Notes: a model not told the origin generated them from the sequence alone. 64,000 bases of DNA from Limnephilus marmoratus (GCA_917880885.1 OU862910.1:10304710-10368709), one strand, 5' to 3'. Shown: positions 1 through 12,012, numbered from the stretch's first letter. Numbers and translations: made by a program.

Positions 1-196
1 CGCAGTACGTGGGCAAACGCATGGAGGGGGACTGAGCCTCGGCTGGCTAAGTCCTAAGAATCGAACACGCAACGGCTGGGTGGGACCCAAACGAGATGCC
101 AATTCAGCCACTGACCGGTCTTCACACGTCCAAAATTGGTAAAACATGTTTTTTTTTTACCAAAAAATGTTTTTATGGCACATGGACAAAAAATGT

Positions 197-1112
197 GGGT
201 GAAATGCAGATCCTGCCAAAGTTTGTAAATTTAATAAAAAGGTACTTTCTAGATGAGAAAAGTGTGGAGAGGCTGAATAAAAAAAAATTAAGGCGCACTC
301 GGCAAAATTGAGGGAGATACAGCCGTTTAAAGTATAAATAAAATTTCACTTCGTGAACCGATACTACGACACTCCGCCCGCCATTTTGTCACTGTTATGT
401 TGGCATCCCAGACCTACAAACAAGAGCCAGATACGATTGTAGCCGACTTCGTGGGATAAATAATAAGGCGCGTAATTATGAAAAACAGAATTAATCATAT
501 AATGTAAACGAACCTCTAATCAGGCACTGGAATGGAGACAAACCATTCAAATCCTGGGATGTTTTTTAAAATAAAGATAATATACATAAGCCCGCTACAC
601 AAACCCTGCGTAGCCAAACAAACCATTCAAAAACGTAGGCTGTTTTTAAAGTAAAGATAACACACACAAGCCCGCTACACAAACCCTGCGTAGCCAAACA
701 AACCATTAAAAAACGTAGGCTGTTTTTTAAAGTAAAGATAATATACACAATCCCGCTAGACAAACCATTGCCTGAAGTGGCGCGGGACTCGATCGCTCCG
801 AAGTGTGCGTGTAAACGGCCCTATAGTATACATCGTATTATCCATGTATCCCACGAAGTCGGCTACAATCGTATCTTGCTCTTCTTTGTATTAGGGATAC
901 CAACATAACAGTGACAAAATGGCCGCCGGGTTGTCATAGTGTCGGTTCGCGAAGTAAAAAACGCAATTGAAAATGAATTACTTATTCAAATTTTTTTTCT
1001 ATTGCTTTCCGCACTTTTTTTCACCTTCCAGATTAAAGTTCTCAACTTAAAACGCGGTGAAAACATGGTTTTTGGCAAAAAAACAAACTTTGGCAGGATC
1101 TGCATTCCTCCC
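197..1112. mobile_element. hAT-type non-autonomous element (copy A) with internal 80-bp tandem repeats
   Basis: The ends are inverted: GGGTGAAATGCAGATCCTG at left and its near complement at right. The 8-bp AAAAATGT occurs directly outside both ends (189-196 and 113-120 of the second kilobase), which is a hAT-size target duplication. The interior holds about three tandem units of 80-81 bp (starts near 591, 671, 752) sharing the phrase 'cccgctacacaaaccctgcg'. No transposase frame is visible. It lies just upstream of the Tax1bp3-like gene. The same family recurs at 33861, 34326 and 47334. Confidence 0.85.
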
Positions 1113-1416
1113 AAAAATGTTTTTATGGCACATGTTTTTATGTACATTTATGTCACAGTTACCAATATACCAAGAAAAGCAGGAGATAACAGAAAAACAG
1201 TGGCAACATTCACTGAGTGGGTTAATTATTTATAGTGGCAACATTCGCTATGTTGTGAGACTTGTCAAAGTGATTTTTGCGGGCGGAGCTAGGTGTGATA
1301 TATATTTGGATAAAAACATTTGTTTTGACTGTTTGGTTGTTCGGTTTTAACGAAATTACTACCAGAAATCAATCATATTTATATTTGACTGGGGTGCACT
1401 AAAATAATCCATTAAA

Positions 1417-4400
1417 ATGGCGAAAATGGCATTTCAGCACCAGGCGGGCACGGCGATGGAGTGCCTTAGTGTATGTATTTTCAATATAATTTTTTTGGAG
1501 AAATTACCATTTTTAATGCAAATTCAATTTATTGCTATATTGTTTGTCCGGAATTTAGTACAATAAGTGTATTTTTTAAAGTATTTGTGTACGGTACAAA
1601 ATGCGCCTGCCTCAAGTGTTAATAATTCAATTATCAGTGCACTATAATATTTTAACAATTTTGGGTACAGCTTACCATTTCCTTATCTCAAGTGGTAAAA
1701 AGTCCGGTAGGTTGCACAAATTAATTTACAACTTGAATGCATCTAATGACTCACTGTTGACATTGGTGATTCATCATATTGAAAGTTTAAAAATAACAGC
1801 GTGTACTACCTAGTTTTTAAACATGGGCTCTTGCCTTCATTCAGCATTCTCATGTTATGTAATTAGTAAAATCCGAAAAGTTGGTCCTTTAGACTAAATT
1901 GCCACCACTTTATAAAGCCCCAGTGAAAAATGATATAATAATAATAATAAATATAAATTTGTTCATATGAAGCAGATACTTTATGATGTGACATTATAAT
2001 TTACAATAAAACAATAACTTTGTAAACACCACCTTTATTTTTTTATACTTTATGCCGACCAGCCGAGCTATTCTATATCTTTTGTGGGAACGGATAGTTC
2101 TCGGCCGAGATCTGCTGTCAAATTTGTGTGATTTTCTTTGGCTGTTAATTGCTTTTTCTATGGGCCAATGGCAGAATTTCAGGTCGTTTTAAACACGAAT
2201 TCATGCAAGTATGCATGATTATTTATTCATATAACAGCCTCAGAAATTCACATAAATCTGATAGAGAATCGCTCGGCAGGTATCGTTACAACGGTGACCG
2301 AACAACTTAGAATGAAACCAACTCAGAAGCAGCTCAGAAAGGTCAGATAAAAAAATGGTAGATAGTGATGATAAAAAAATGGTTAGGTTAGGGTTAGGGG
2401 CCGTTCAAGTATTACGTAACGCACTTGGGGGGGGGGGGGGGGGGGGCATTTAAAAAAAATGTGAAGAAATCGTTGATCACAGGAAAAAATATTTTGTCAA
2501 ATATAGGTCAGGTCATATTCCCTGCCCAATAAATGGACAAATAACGAAAAATCAACAAAAGGATCTCCGTGGTTTAAATGCCCATAAAAAATAAATTTCA
2601 TGAGGTCATCGGCCGACGCACTTGGTTACGGACGTTATGTTTGGCATCTTGGCCTGCCGAGAGTTAAAAAAATAAATAATTATTTGTTTATCTTTTTTTT
2701 GATAAAATTCAATTCATTAACATCCCATTACTACATGATCAACTTTTTTCAATTTTTAACCCCCCCCCCCACCCCCGTGACTCTAAACCTAAGCCCCCCG
2801 TCGCTCATTTGTACCAAGCGTGGTATTTTGAAGACCCCCCCCCCGAACGGGTCACGTAGTATGGGTACGTTCCCTTAGATGATACGCTTTGATAAAAAAC
2901 TCTTAAAAAGTCTCAGTACCACCAATGCTATTTTTTTCAATTTCAGTGCTGATAAATCAGTGTTTATTGAAATATAATTTTTTACACTTTCGTACAAAAA
3001 AAAAACAGCAATATAAGGAGGTCCTCAATTAATTTTCCACGTAATTTAATTGTATGCTTTACATTACCCATTACCTACCCAGTAGGTGTAACCCATAAGT
3101 TCTCAACGTGGGCGAAGTTGCCCCCTTTGGGCTTTGAGACTTTCAGGGGGCAGTAGAAGACCGAGAGAAAAATAAGGGGATGTTGAGATGGCACAGTGAG
3201 GGTGTGGGAAAGTAAAAAAAATAAGGTCTAAAAACGAAGAAAAAAACACGCTAATCACATACGTTTTTTTTAGTATGTGATTAGTGTGGTTTTTTTTGTC
3301 GTCTTTTTTAGACGTTTTTTTTTAAACTTACATGTATTATTATTATTAAGAATTGACACTATATCATGAATACAAGAAGGTAGGAGATAGCAATTGGGTA
3401 CTTAAAATACAAAAATACCCCAACCCCCATAAGAAGTGGTGTTAAATATAATCATGGCAAGAGCTGTTTCAGATTCACGACAGATGGCAAGTTACAAAAA
3501 TTGGAGGGCTCTTGAAAAAAAATATATTCTCATAGTGGACGGTGGGCAAAATAAGGTTGAGAACCTATGGAGTAACCTGTTCACCAAACCAAACTGACTA
3601 GAACCAAATTTGATACATAATAAATAATACCCAATGAATTGACATTATCTCTACTTCTCGTGATTGATTTTTCAGGTCTTATGCCATGATGCGCTTCCTT
3701 CTCCTTTAGTCAATGTTTCTTCAGTGTTGCAGTGTCCATCATCAGGACAGATGTGTATTGTGGTGAAAAATATGTTTATTTATTTCTGCTTGTTTCAGAT
3801 CCCCATTACTTTACATAAGGAGAACAGTTTAGACGTAGATGGAAGAGAAGTGGTGATGTGTGGTTTCAAGATCGGAGGGGGAATAGACCAGGACTTCCGT
3901 AAAAGCCCCCAAGGATATACAGACAATGTAATGATCTTTTCCATTTATTGTAATTAATTATTAATATACAGCATTCCAACCTTTTTCCAGTTATAATAGT
4001 CATTTATCTGCAGTCTCCGTGGTCGAGAGGTACGGCTCTTGATTACAAATCCCGGTGTATGCAAGCATATTTCACAATTAATTCATTAAAAATAACATAT
4101 AGCATATTTGCGGCGCATTTCAGAGTAGAGATGGGTAAGTTCTGCATTTTACTGGAGGCCTTCGAGACGTGCTTCCTTTTAAAAGTACCCGAGTTCTAGG
4201 AGCAGGTCCCGGGTTCGAGTTCTTGGGTGCGGACTGGGTACTGGATAGCCTTGCGGCTACTGGGACGCATGGGTTCGGCCGGAGTCGGAACCCGCACAAG
4301 AACAAGAACCCTCACCTCATGAGTGGCTCAGACCGCGAACATGGGAACGGCGGTGGAGGCATACGGGTTGCGGCTCCGAGTTCCAGGTTTGGATCCGAGT

Positions 4401-7400
4401 CCTGGACCAGGTTCTCTGGGACAATTCGAAAAAGGAGTAGGAGTAGGATCTGCTTCCCGCAAAGAACCCGAGTTTAAGAGCCCGCTCCAGCTGAACCTAC
4501 ACATCAGAATGTAAGATACTCTAGTATCGCCCCGGTGAATGATCAATATTCAGAATTAAAACACTGTTTGAAGCCGTGTTTTGTGACCAAAGCTGAATAG
4601 CCAGGTACTTCCACACTTTCCTCTTCTTCTCTTCTTCTTCTCTCCACTACCTTCAGCCTCACAACATTCCCCAACTAGGAATGTCATGGTCTCACTGGCT
4701 CCAAATGGTTGGGAGTAGCGATGTGTCGGTTCAGCTGGAATGGGCTCTTGTACTCGGGCCCTTTGCAAGAAGCGGTTCCTACTTCTTTTTTAAAATCGAC
4801 TACTCCAAGAGAACCCGGTCGCGGAACTCGGGCTCGGTCCCAAACCCGAAACTCGGAAGTCGGACCAGGAACCCGAATGCCTCCACCAGCCGGCGTATCC
4901 GTGTTCGCGTTTCGCTCAACTCGCGGGTCGCGAGTTCTCCTGGTACTGGTGAGTAGTAGGAACCCGAATGCCTCCACCGGATGGCGTCCCCGTGTTTGAT
5001 TGTTCTCGTTATTCAGTCTATTTCTTGATTTAATTAAATGAAGACAATATTAGTGAAACTCAATCGAAAATCTGGAGACAGAGAAATCAAAAAAAGATAT
5101 TGGCATCTCTGGGGCCCAGGACCTTCGGCTTACCGGGCCCCAGCTTTAACCACTGAGCTAAGGTGTCCCGGAGGTGTCAATATCTTTTTCTGATTTTTCT
5201 GTCTCCAGATTTTCGATTGAGTTTCGCTAATATTGTCTTCATTTAATTAAATATAAAAATTTTGAGGTTTTACTCAAAAAGTAAGGATTTCTTCATTGTA
5301 TTTTTTTTTAATGTAATATAATAAGTAAGGGAATGTACCCATACTACGTGACCCGTTTAGGGGAGAGGGGGATCTTTAAAATACCACGCTGGTCACAATG
5401 AGGGGCGAGGGGGTTAGGTTTTCATCATGTAGTCAATCTAGAAATCTAAATTAAGTTCTGGTTACAATATATTTTGGCATAAGTTTTATCTTGATAATAT
5501 TTTTTCCACTTGTAATTATAGGTATGCTTGCACTATTGCCGTCACGCAGCAAGCGCCGTATTAATAAAGACAAATATAAGCCAAATAGTTTTTATTTTAA
5601 CTATTTGTGAGCAAGAAATGTTTCAAAACCATATTTATGAATTACTACGTTAAAACTGTAGGGGGAGGGGGGGGTCTTGGAATATACTACACATGGTCAC
5701 TGAGGGGGGAGGGGGGGTTAAAAATTGCAAAAAGTGGGTCACGTAGTATGGGTACGTTCCCCAAGCATTTTCATTGGATCACCCGGGGCCTAGGAGTCGA
5801 AAGGTTTTGGTAAAAGTGTCATTTTTACAATTAATTTTTGTAGCTAACTTTCGGGATGACTGGACACGCTTAATACAAATATTTTTTTGAAAAAAGCCCT
5901 TGTTACTAAATATAAAGATTCACCTTAATTGCTACAAAAGACAACTATTTGCATTTGAGGTGATGGAAAATAATGCATTAAAAATTTCAATTACATAGAA
6001 TGAAAATAAAATCTAACTATTAATCAAACATTCCATGTTATCATAAATATAATAACGATTTTAATAGACATGACGACAATAAAATGGATTGTTAATAATT
6101 CATATTATGTACTTATAAGTAAGGTATTCCCCAAAGATATTAAAATATAAGAAATGTGCTATCGGCAGTTTTTACTGGGTGGGACTGTTGAGTCCTGTGT
6201 CGCTGATATTTTTAACCTATACTACTGTACACCTACAAAAAAAAATTAAATGAACGAATTCTTTCCGTATTCAAACTACTCCCATTAGACGGTAGTCCGC
6301 CGACGGTCGGGCAGCCATCATAGCATATCCCTCGTATTTCAATAACTTTGGTATTCCCCAAGCAATATTAAAGTAATCTATAAACCCGAGGTAATAGGCC
6401 ACTTGCATCACATTTTTTTAAATTTTTTTCTGGTTTAGGCAAATATTCTAAGACATTCTGTATTTTTTTTTTTTTTTTAATCGTATTTTTGAAACCCTGG
6501 GGATTTTTTGAAAATTTCAATACGAAAAATCAGACCATTTTTTATAAACCGGAAAGACGGGACATAATTTTATAGGTGTGAAAAAACGATAATTACATAG
6601 CCGAAAATCATTTAAAAAAAAAAGAACGTTTTCCACACGAATGGCACAGGAGAATAACGAGGCATACCAAAAATATTACATCTCATAAATATTTTTTTCC
6701 TTGATCCATCTTATTGATCATAAATCATTATAATGTACAGCGACTATATTACTAAATTCAATGTAATATACTTGAACTTGTAAATTGTAATAATAATAAG
6801 AATATTATAAAATTTAATTTTGTTAAAATCAGCACCATAATCATTATACCTCTAAAACATGTACCGACATCCTCTTCACGTTCTGAAGAGAACCCCGTAG
6901 CCATTAATTGTATGGGGTTCTCTTCAGAACATCTGTCAAAAAATCAAACCAAATGATAAGTTCGCAGAGAACAAACAATAAATCTAGTGAACGAATTCAA
7001 AAATTCGCCTGAAATCAAAGTGATGCCATATAAAAAAATAAATCAGTGTGGAATTTTATAAAATTAATAGGAACATTTTCGGCGACGGGACATTTTCATG
7101 TAGTGACGTCACGAGCCCAAATAATGGATTTATTTATTTAAAAATAAAAAAAAACTGTACATTTCTAAAAATTTTTACTAACATTTTCGTAATCTTAGTA
7201 AAAAACTCTATCCACACGATTTTTTCCAAGTCGTTATGAAGTCCATGCAAGTGGCCTATTATACCTACTTGTGTTAACCAAATGACTAGAAATTCAATCG
7301 TCAAAGACGATATAGCAAGAAATATGGGAAAACCCATATAATTTGAATAAAATCCTTGTAGACCACCCCCCCTCCCCATATGTTATGTATATGTCGCAAG

Positions 7401-8375
7401 CCAATCGTAAAATCAGGCACATCACGACCTGCCACCATTTTTCTTGCCCTTCTTGCATTAATTCTTTTTCATTCATTTTTCTTTCTTTCTTCATTCATTT
7501 TTCTTGCATTCGCCCCCTTTGATCTTGATGTGGCTAGGTGCATCATTATCTGTCTGATTTTACGATCGGCCTACGACATGTATGAACTGTAAACATGATT
7601 AAAAAACGATTGTATCAGTCTGAAGATGGCCTTAACAGGCTGAAACTGGCTACGGTCACAAACAAATTAAGCGAAAAAGGTTTTATATTTGTTTTAATAT
7701 ATTTATTAATTAACATTTGTCATATGGGATGACAGCTGACACCCATTTACAATAATTTGTGACCATATTCTATGTTATGTCATATATCAGTTATGTCTGC
7801 CCTTTCCTCGGCAGATAGTAATTATTAAATACGGTTCTTTGAATATAAAAGTGTTTATTTACTGGAATAACCTAGCTGGTTAGCTACGACTGTTTACTAT
7901 TCGGGGGTAGGAAAATCTCTGGAGCCTTGCCACGGGAGCTCGTAAAGTATATCTCCGAGACTGCTTCTTGTACGCCAATGCCATCTGGCGAGCTATGGTG
8001 CAAGCTACATGCTTACCGCCATCTATCGTATTCTTTCCATATGAAATACTTAATTACTCTACATCACAAATTTTGAATGCATTGTTTTCCATCGCCCCGA
8101 ATGCAAATAGTTGTATTTTATACTTTTTTTAACAAACTGCTAAATGGTTTATATAGTTTTCATTAATATTAAGTGCTTTATTTCAGGGCATATACGTGAC
8201 GGCGGTTTACGACGGTAGCCCGGCAGCAAAATCTGGTTTGAGAATGCACGACAAGATACTCCAATGCAATGGCTACGATTTCACAATGGTGACCCACAAA
8301 AAGGCCGTTAGCTACATCAAAAAACACCCCGTCCTAAACCTCCTGGTGGCCCGAAAGGGAGTCACCTCCACATAG
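1417..8375 (+). CDS. Tax1bp3: Tax1-binding protein 3 (TIP-1)-like single-PDZ protein, 3 exons
   Basis: Exons 1417-1470, 3799-3927 and 8187-8375, all joined in phase 0 with GT-AG introns, give 123 residues. The human family member has about 124. Almost the whole protein is one PDZ domain. The ligand-binding turn reads FKIGGGID in exon 2. Exon 3 carries the conserved GIYVTAV strand, the hydrophobic DKILQCNG strand and the TMVTHKKAV helix. Proteins of this family are small cytosolic scaffolds that bind C-terminal PDZ ligands (beta-catenin, Rho effectors) and often act as competitive inhibitors of other PDZ proteins. The first exon is called from an ATG at 1417 (alternative ATG at 1426) and a GTATGT donor at 1471. 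It joins exon 2 to give a smooth N-terminus, but it is the least certain exon. Intron 2 (4.3 kb) is full of repeats. Confidence 0.9.
2398..2877. mobile_element. Composite G-run MITE (Harbinger-like ends)
   Basis: The left end matches the element at 12292 (GGGGCCGTTCAAGTATTACG, followed by a long G run). The right end matches the element at 30650 (GTCACGTAGTATGGGTACGT, then TTA). The two ends belong to different families, so this is a recombinant or two abutting fragments. It lies in intron 1 of the Tax1bp3-like gene. Confidence 0.55.
3224..3336. repeat. Long imperfect hairpin (about 38-bp arms)
   Basis: The arm starting with GTCTAAAAACGAAG near 3226 is complementary to the arm ending near 3316 (CGTCTTTTTTAGAC). 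The innermost 15 bp (CTAATCACATAC and its complement) pair almost perfectly around an 8-nt T-rich loop. It is in intron 1 of the Tax1bp3-like gene. It could be a tiny foldback element or a small-RNA hairpin. Nothing else identifies it. Confidence 0.5.
3674..3751 (-). repeat. Degenerate copy of the CTGATGATGGACAC repeat family
   Basis: The minus strand reads CTGATGATGGACACTGCAAC, then a GAAAC box and CTAAAGGAG. It is a diverged single arm of the palindromic repeat at 57890-58110, 52465-52810 and 43320-43460. It ends about 48 bp before the 3' splice site of Tax1bp3-like exon 2. Confidence 0.6.
4010..4722 (+). mobile_element. tRNA-derived SINE interrupted by another repeat
   Basis: The head (4013-4070) resembles a tRNA with a class-II-like A box (TGGTCGAGAGG) and a weak B box. 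The body matches the SINE at 15984-16376 in the same order: 'atatttgcggcgcattt', 'tgaatagccaggtac', the CT-rich stretch, and 'ccaactaggaatgtcatggt'. The match breaks at about 4128 and resumes at about 4508, so about 380 bp was inserted. Confidence 0.7.
4128..4508 (-). mobile_element. Unclassified GC-rich repeat inserted in a SINE (copy 1)
   Basis: On the minus strand it begins with GATGTGTAGGTTCAGCTGG and a CGGGCTCTTAAACTCGGG stretch that matches copy 2 at 4721 in the opposite orientation. The interior is GC-rich with repeated 'cccgaatgcctccacc'-type phrases. The overlapping open frames on both strands here are by-products of the base composition, not genes. The class is unknown. Confidence 0.5.
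4721..5000 (+). mobile_element. Unclassified GC-rich repeat (copy 2)
   Basis: Starts at ATGTGTCGGTTCAGCTGG directly against the 3' part of the interrupted SINE. It has the same order of phrases as copy 1 and an internal duplication of 'aggaacccgaatgcctccac' (4869 and 4959). The right boundary is approximate. Confidence 0.45.
5029..5252. repeat. Inverted-repeat element with a truncated tRNA-like core
   Basis: Arms 5029-5104 and 5177-5252 are about 75 bp, inverted and nearly identical. The spacer read on minus (about 5170-5110) starts GGGACACCTTAGCTCAGTGG, a near-canonical tRNA 5' half with A box. It runs through an anticodon-like stem to GGTCCTGGG and stops before a proper B box. It may be a SINE or tRNA pseudogene caught inside a foldback element. 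It is probably not a working tRNA. Confidence 0.6.
5329..5761. mobile_element. Harbinger-like MITE of the GGGAACGTACCC family, interrupted
   Basis: The left end after TAA (5326-5328) reads GGGAATGTACCCATACTACG. The right end is its complement, finishing near 5761. G-rich blocks near both ends match the intact 166-bp copy at 30650-30815. About 215 bp of unrelated sequence separates the two halves. The right TAA duplication is not preserved. Confidence 0.6.
6869..6921. repeat. Perfect short hairpin
   Basis: GTTCTGAAGAGAACCCC is followed 16 nt later by its exact complement. Inner G-U and A-U pairs extend the stem to about 20 bp around a roughly 10-nt loop. The size and perfection resemble a small-RNA precursor or the stem of a tiny foldback element. 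No flanking duplication was found. Confidence 0.55.
7610..7665 (+). ncRNA. Hammerhead-ribozyme-like motif (type I arrangement)
   Basis: CTGAAGA (7620-7626) is followed by a stem (GGCCT/AGGCT, 7628-7632 with 7637-7641) and GAAA (7642-7645). Next comes a short C-G/A-T closed loop ending in GTC (7655-7657). Flanks pair weakly (GT 7618-7619 with AC 7658-7659, TTGT 7610-7613 with ACAA 7662-7665). An extra U between the CUGANGA box and stem II departs from the standard core, so activity is doubtful. Such motifs are known in Penelope-like retroelements, but no such open frame is present. Confidence 0.3.
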
Positions 8376-9660
8376 GCTATCCCACCTCTTCTATTTGTTA
8401 GGGCAAAGGCAGTTACAAAAAGACACCAAGTAAAGGGTCATCACGGAAAGGTGCGTTACTATTTTTAAATGCTTTTATTTTTATCACTAATTAATTTTGT
8501 GTCACAAATCAAGATGCAAGAATTTATATCAAATAAAAACACACCTTCGATAGGTGATTTCTTTTATTGTATCCTAGAAAGGATACAATCTTGTTGGCTA
8601 TTAATTTTCCAAGTAATATGCTACTGACAACTTCTCAGTCTTCAACGTCTATGCCAGTCCATCAGTCAGAGAATACAAAATAAAATTCAGCTATATTATG
8701 GCAGCTAACATTAAACAAAAGAAATTTAACCACATTCCCTTATTAAAAAAAAATTACTCCAGTGATGATGCATTATTTTGCTACAAATGCAGTTATGAAA
8801 CAAACAAGCGCTATTGCTACAGGCGGTGATTTTACGTATTCAGAGGGCATTGTATTAATTAGATTTTATTTCTGTCGCAGTGATTGTTGTCGACACGTGC
8901 ACTGATTAATTTGCTGTGGGAATATGTGTTAGTTGTGTTTTTCTTTCACAAGAAATCACACATCAAACTCATTTTTACGGTCACTCTTTTCTTTGTTAAA
9001 ACCTAAACACCAAATTTCTTGACAAAAGTTATACGCATCATAAAATATTTTAAGCATTTAAAAGGCATAGTATCTTTTCGTGGTAACACGGCATAAATAC
9101 TGCTCCAATCTGTCACATAACAGAGTAATAAGCTAAGTTAAAAGAGGCCAAATTTTTAAACGTACATTTAAGTGTTTTTAAACTAGAAATTAATGCAACA
9201 CGAAAGCCATCACAGTAGAGCCATATTTATGTATTTTTAGTGTTTATACCATCCTTTCAGTATGTCCTATTGATAAAAATGATATAATTTCCTACCTCCA
9301 AACACTGAAATCCAAAATGTTTGTTTCTTAACCCTATTTATTAATTAATTAAATCTTATAGTGAGGGTTATGAATAACATATGGCCTAGAATTATTTATC
9401 GTCCTAATTACAAATAACATGTCACCGTGCGTTTCCTCTGAAAATTGTAAATATTTTCACCCTAACTTTAAATAATATACAATGCCGTTCATAAAGTGAG
9501 CGGATTTTTTGAAAAATGTACAAATTTACAAGCCTACTTAGCTAGCCTGAAAACACAACAAGGTCTATTAATGTTTACCTACTTAAAAATAAGGTATTAA
9601 CAAAATTGATTCTATTACTTTGAGGAATGTCCAATATTTTCTCAGGCCCAAGTTTATATG
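8376..9660 (+). other. 3' UTR of the Tax1bp3-like gene and unassigned AT-rich sequence
   Basis: An AATAAA at 8532-8537, about 160 bp after the stop codon, is the first plausible polyadenylation signal. The remaining bases up to the MITE at 9663 show no coding potential or recognisable repeat. Confidence 0.5.
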
Positions 9661-9662
9661 TA

Positions 9663-9927
9663 CAGTGAACCCGCCGTAATCTGACACGCCTACATAAAAT
9701 TTCGGCTATCGTGATGTTTAATTTACTAAATTCCACATAATATTATGTACAATTATGTAGCATGATTCGTAATAGATTCTTTGATTTGTAATTTGTCATA
9801 TTACAAGGTACTGTTATTCAAAAAATTCCGGACTATAGAGGGTCCTAGGCAGTACTCTATAATTTGACAAATTCAATAATCCGACATTGCCCTGCAAAAC
9901 GTTTGTCGGATTACCGCAGGTCCACTG
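9663..9927. mobile_element. pogo/Tigger-like MITE with TA duplication
   Basis: Inverted ends CAGTGAACCCGCCGTAATCT and the complement of CAGTGGACCTGCGGTAATCC are flanked by TA on both sides (9661-9662 and 9928-9929). This is the hallmark of pogo-type Tc1/mariner derivatives. It is 265 bp with no coding content. Confidence 0.8.
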
Positions 9928-9929
9928 TA

Positions 9930-12012
9930 TTGAGAAATGGAGTGAACTATCAACATAAAATGTATACTGAGCCTATAAACTGTTAGGCCTTTAAATTGAA
10001 ATATTTATTAATCAATAAAATGTTGAAGGTTTATGTTGTATCAAGCACTGTATTGGTAGACAACAAGTTTAGAAAGGCAAAAACCAATGTCAATGCATTT
10101 AATGCGATGGCACATTTGTCCTAATCATATAATACAAAATGGGTTGTTTAAATTTAAAAAAGTCATTAATTCCCAATAGACTTGAAACTGTAAAGTGTTC
10201 ATCGCAAAAATTTTGTCATAATGATATCTCCACAGGGTTTATTGGTTGGGTGGTTTCACTGTATTGTAGCTTCTTCAGCGGCGCTTCTTGCAGGTTGTTC
10301 ACTGCGTGTCGCCTCAGTTGATGATTCGCGCTAAAGAGGAGCGCTAGGAATTACTGACATCCCAATCACTTTGACTATAAGAAAACTCAATACATAATAA
10401 TATGTATGTATTATATACAATTCTTCTATGATTGTATCATAGTATAGTTGAAAATTCTAAATTTTCCAGCCGTTGCCACCTGCTTTGTGTATGCACTATA
10501 TTGTGATGATGCATTTGAATGTTCCATTAATGCATTTTATTCAATGTTAAATATAAGTGTTAGAGCGTCTTTGTATTTACCCAAATTTCCAAGCTTTGTT
10601 TAAGTGATAATATGTTGATATAGAATACAAAAATTCTTATAAAATGACCCCTACGAATATAATATATGAAACCCAGTTGTCCAACTTTACCTGTCTTTAT
10701 AGAATCACTCGAGTTAATAGATATTTATTAGCGGAGTGTTCCTTTACGAGAACCTCGGGTTTAGAATGGTTCACAATATTTTAATGATTAAAATATATTT
10801 TGTAGTTTTATTTCGGAGTGAGAAAAAATATTGTAAATAGTGGTAAGAATGCTTTCATCTGTACAAGAATGATGCAAGTAAAAATAATTCTTACACTGCC
10901 GAGCTCTCCGCAGCATTTGAACTTGAGATTTAATTTCTAATGGTGGGAAGACTGTTTTCTACTTCTTGCATTGTTCAGAGTTTGTTTCAACTTTACACAT
11001 TTAAGTAATGACAGAAATCTCAAATACCCACACTATGGAATAATTGATACAACTAGGTAACTCCGAAATCAGCTTTGTTGGGAAATTGAATTGTAAGATT
11101 ATCTGATAATTAGGTTGTTGTACATTTATACTGATATTGTTATATCACAGATTGATATGTTGGGAACCGTAATACTTATATTTTGGAAATTAGAAAATTG
11201 CTGATGATTTTTTTTATGTATTTATTTACAAAAATGCAATGACTTTTCTAGTGTCAGAGTTATCTAGTTGTAGTTATTACCCCAAGATATTATAATGCAT
11301 TGTAGGTTATGTTTAATTGAATAATGTGTCACAAAATAAATACAATACTTACATGTAGATTTTCAGACAAGGATTCTGTAAAAATATTTCTGAGGATTTT
11401 GCACAACTTTCTTCAAAATTTAGAGCAGTGAGCCCCACTTGATTAGATCAATAATTTTAATAACGAAAGAGAGGCCCCCCAATACTAGAGTATTCTGTGT
11501 CAATATAAGTCACGAAAGCCATTCCGCAACTGACAGATGTATGTGATAATATTATTGTGTTTTAAGATTTATCCGAGGTTGGTTATGCATTTGTGGATGT
11601 AATAAGCAAACACCAGAATTTTAGAGTTGTGTTTAAGTTATATAGTTTCTATATATTATTATAATAGTTATTGAAAATTTAAAATAAATTAAGTGAGAAA
11701 ATACCGGCGTATTATTTACAATTTTTTATTAATAATAACATCTAATATAAAACAAGAAGAACAAATATTTATTATGGATGAATTAATAAAGAAAGAATAA
11801 GGCATAATAATACTAAATATGTATTTTGGTGCCATGAATGCAATAGTTTTATAGATAAATTATTAATTGCATAAATTGTTACAGTTGTTTTTTTGTCACT
11901 TCAGAATGAAAATCTAATAATAAAAGAGATATGACAAGTAATGGCACAAACGTATTCGAGCAGTATTCATTCTGTATTAATTGATCCATGACTCGAAGGC
12001 AAGTTAGGTAAG
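9930..12012. other. AT-rich spacer between convergent Tax1bp3-like and NDUFA5 genes
   Basis: No credible coding region or recognised repeat. A minus-strand AATAAA at 11773-11768, 240 bp after the NDUFA5 stop, may serve that gene. Confidence 0.45.

Larger units (their letters stand above)
5843..8130. mobile_element. Candidate long terminal-inverted-repeat element in Tax1bp3-like intron 2
   Basis: The left end (5850-6000) has the same order of motifs as the left ends of the foldbacks at 16635 and 20464: 'gactggacacgcttaatac', 'caccttaattgctac', 'acaactatttgcattt', 'ggaaaataatgcatt'. A diverged inverted copy of the inner part lies at 8085-8135. The 2-kb interior shows no gene. The pairing of these two ends as one element is an inference. 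Confidence 0.35.

Noticed and set aside
4120..4999. Overlapping open frames on both strands
   Set aside because: They lie in two GC-rich repeat copies in opposite orientation and match no protein family.
5110..5172. Functional tRNA gene
   Set aside because: The 3' half with the B box and acceptor stem is missing.
7294..7592. Open frames near 7300-7600 on both strands
   Set aside because: Short, low-complexity (Phe/Leu or Lys rich) and without a family match.
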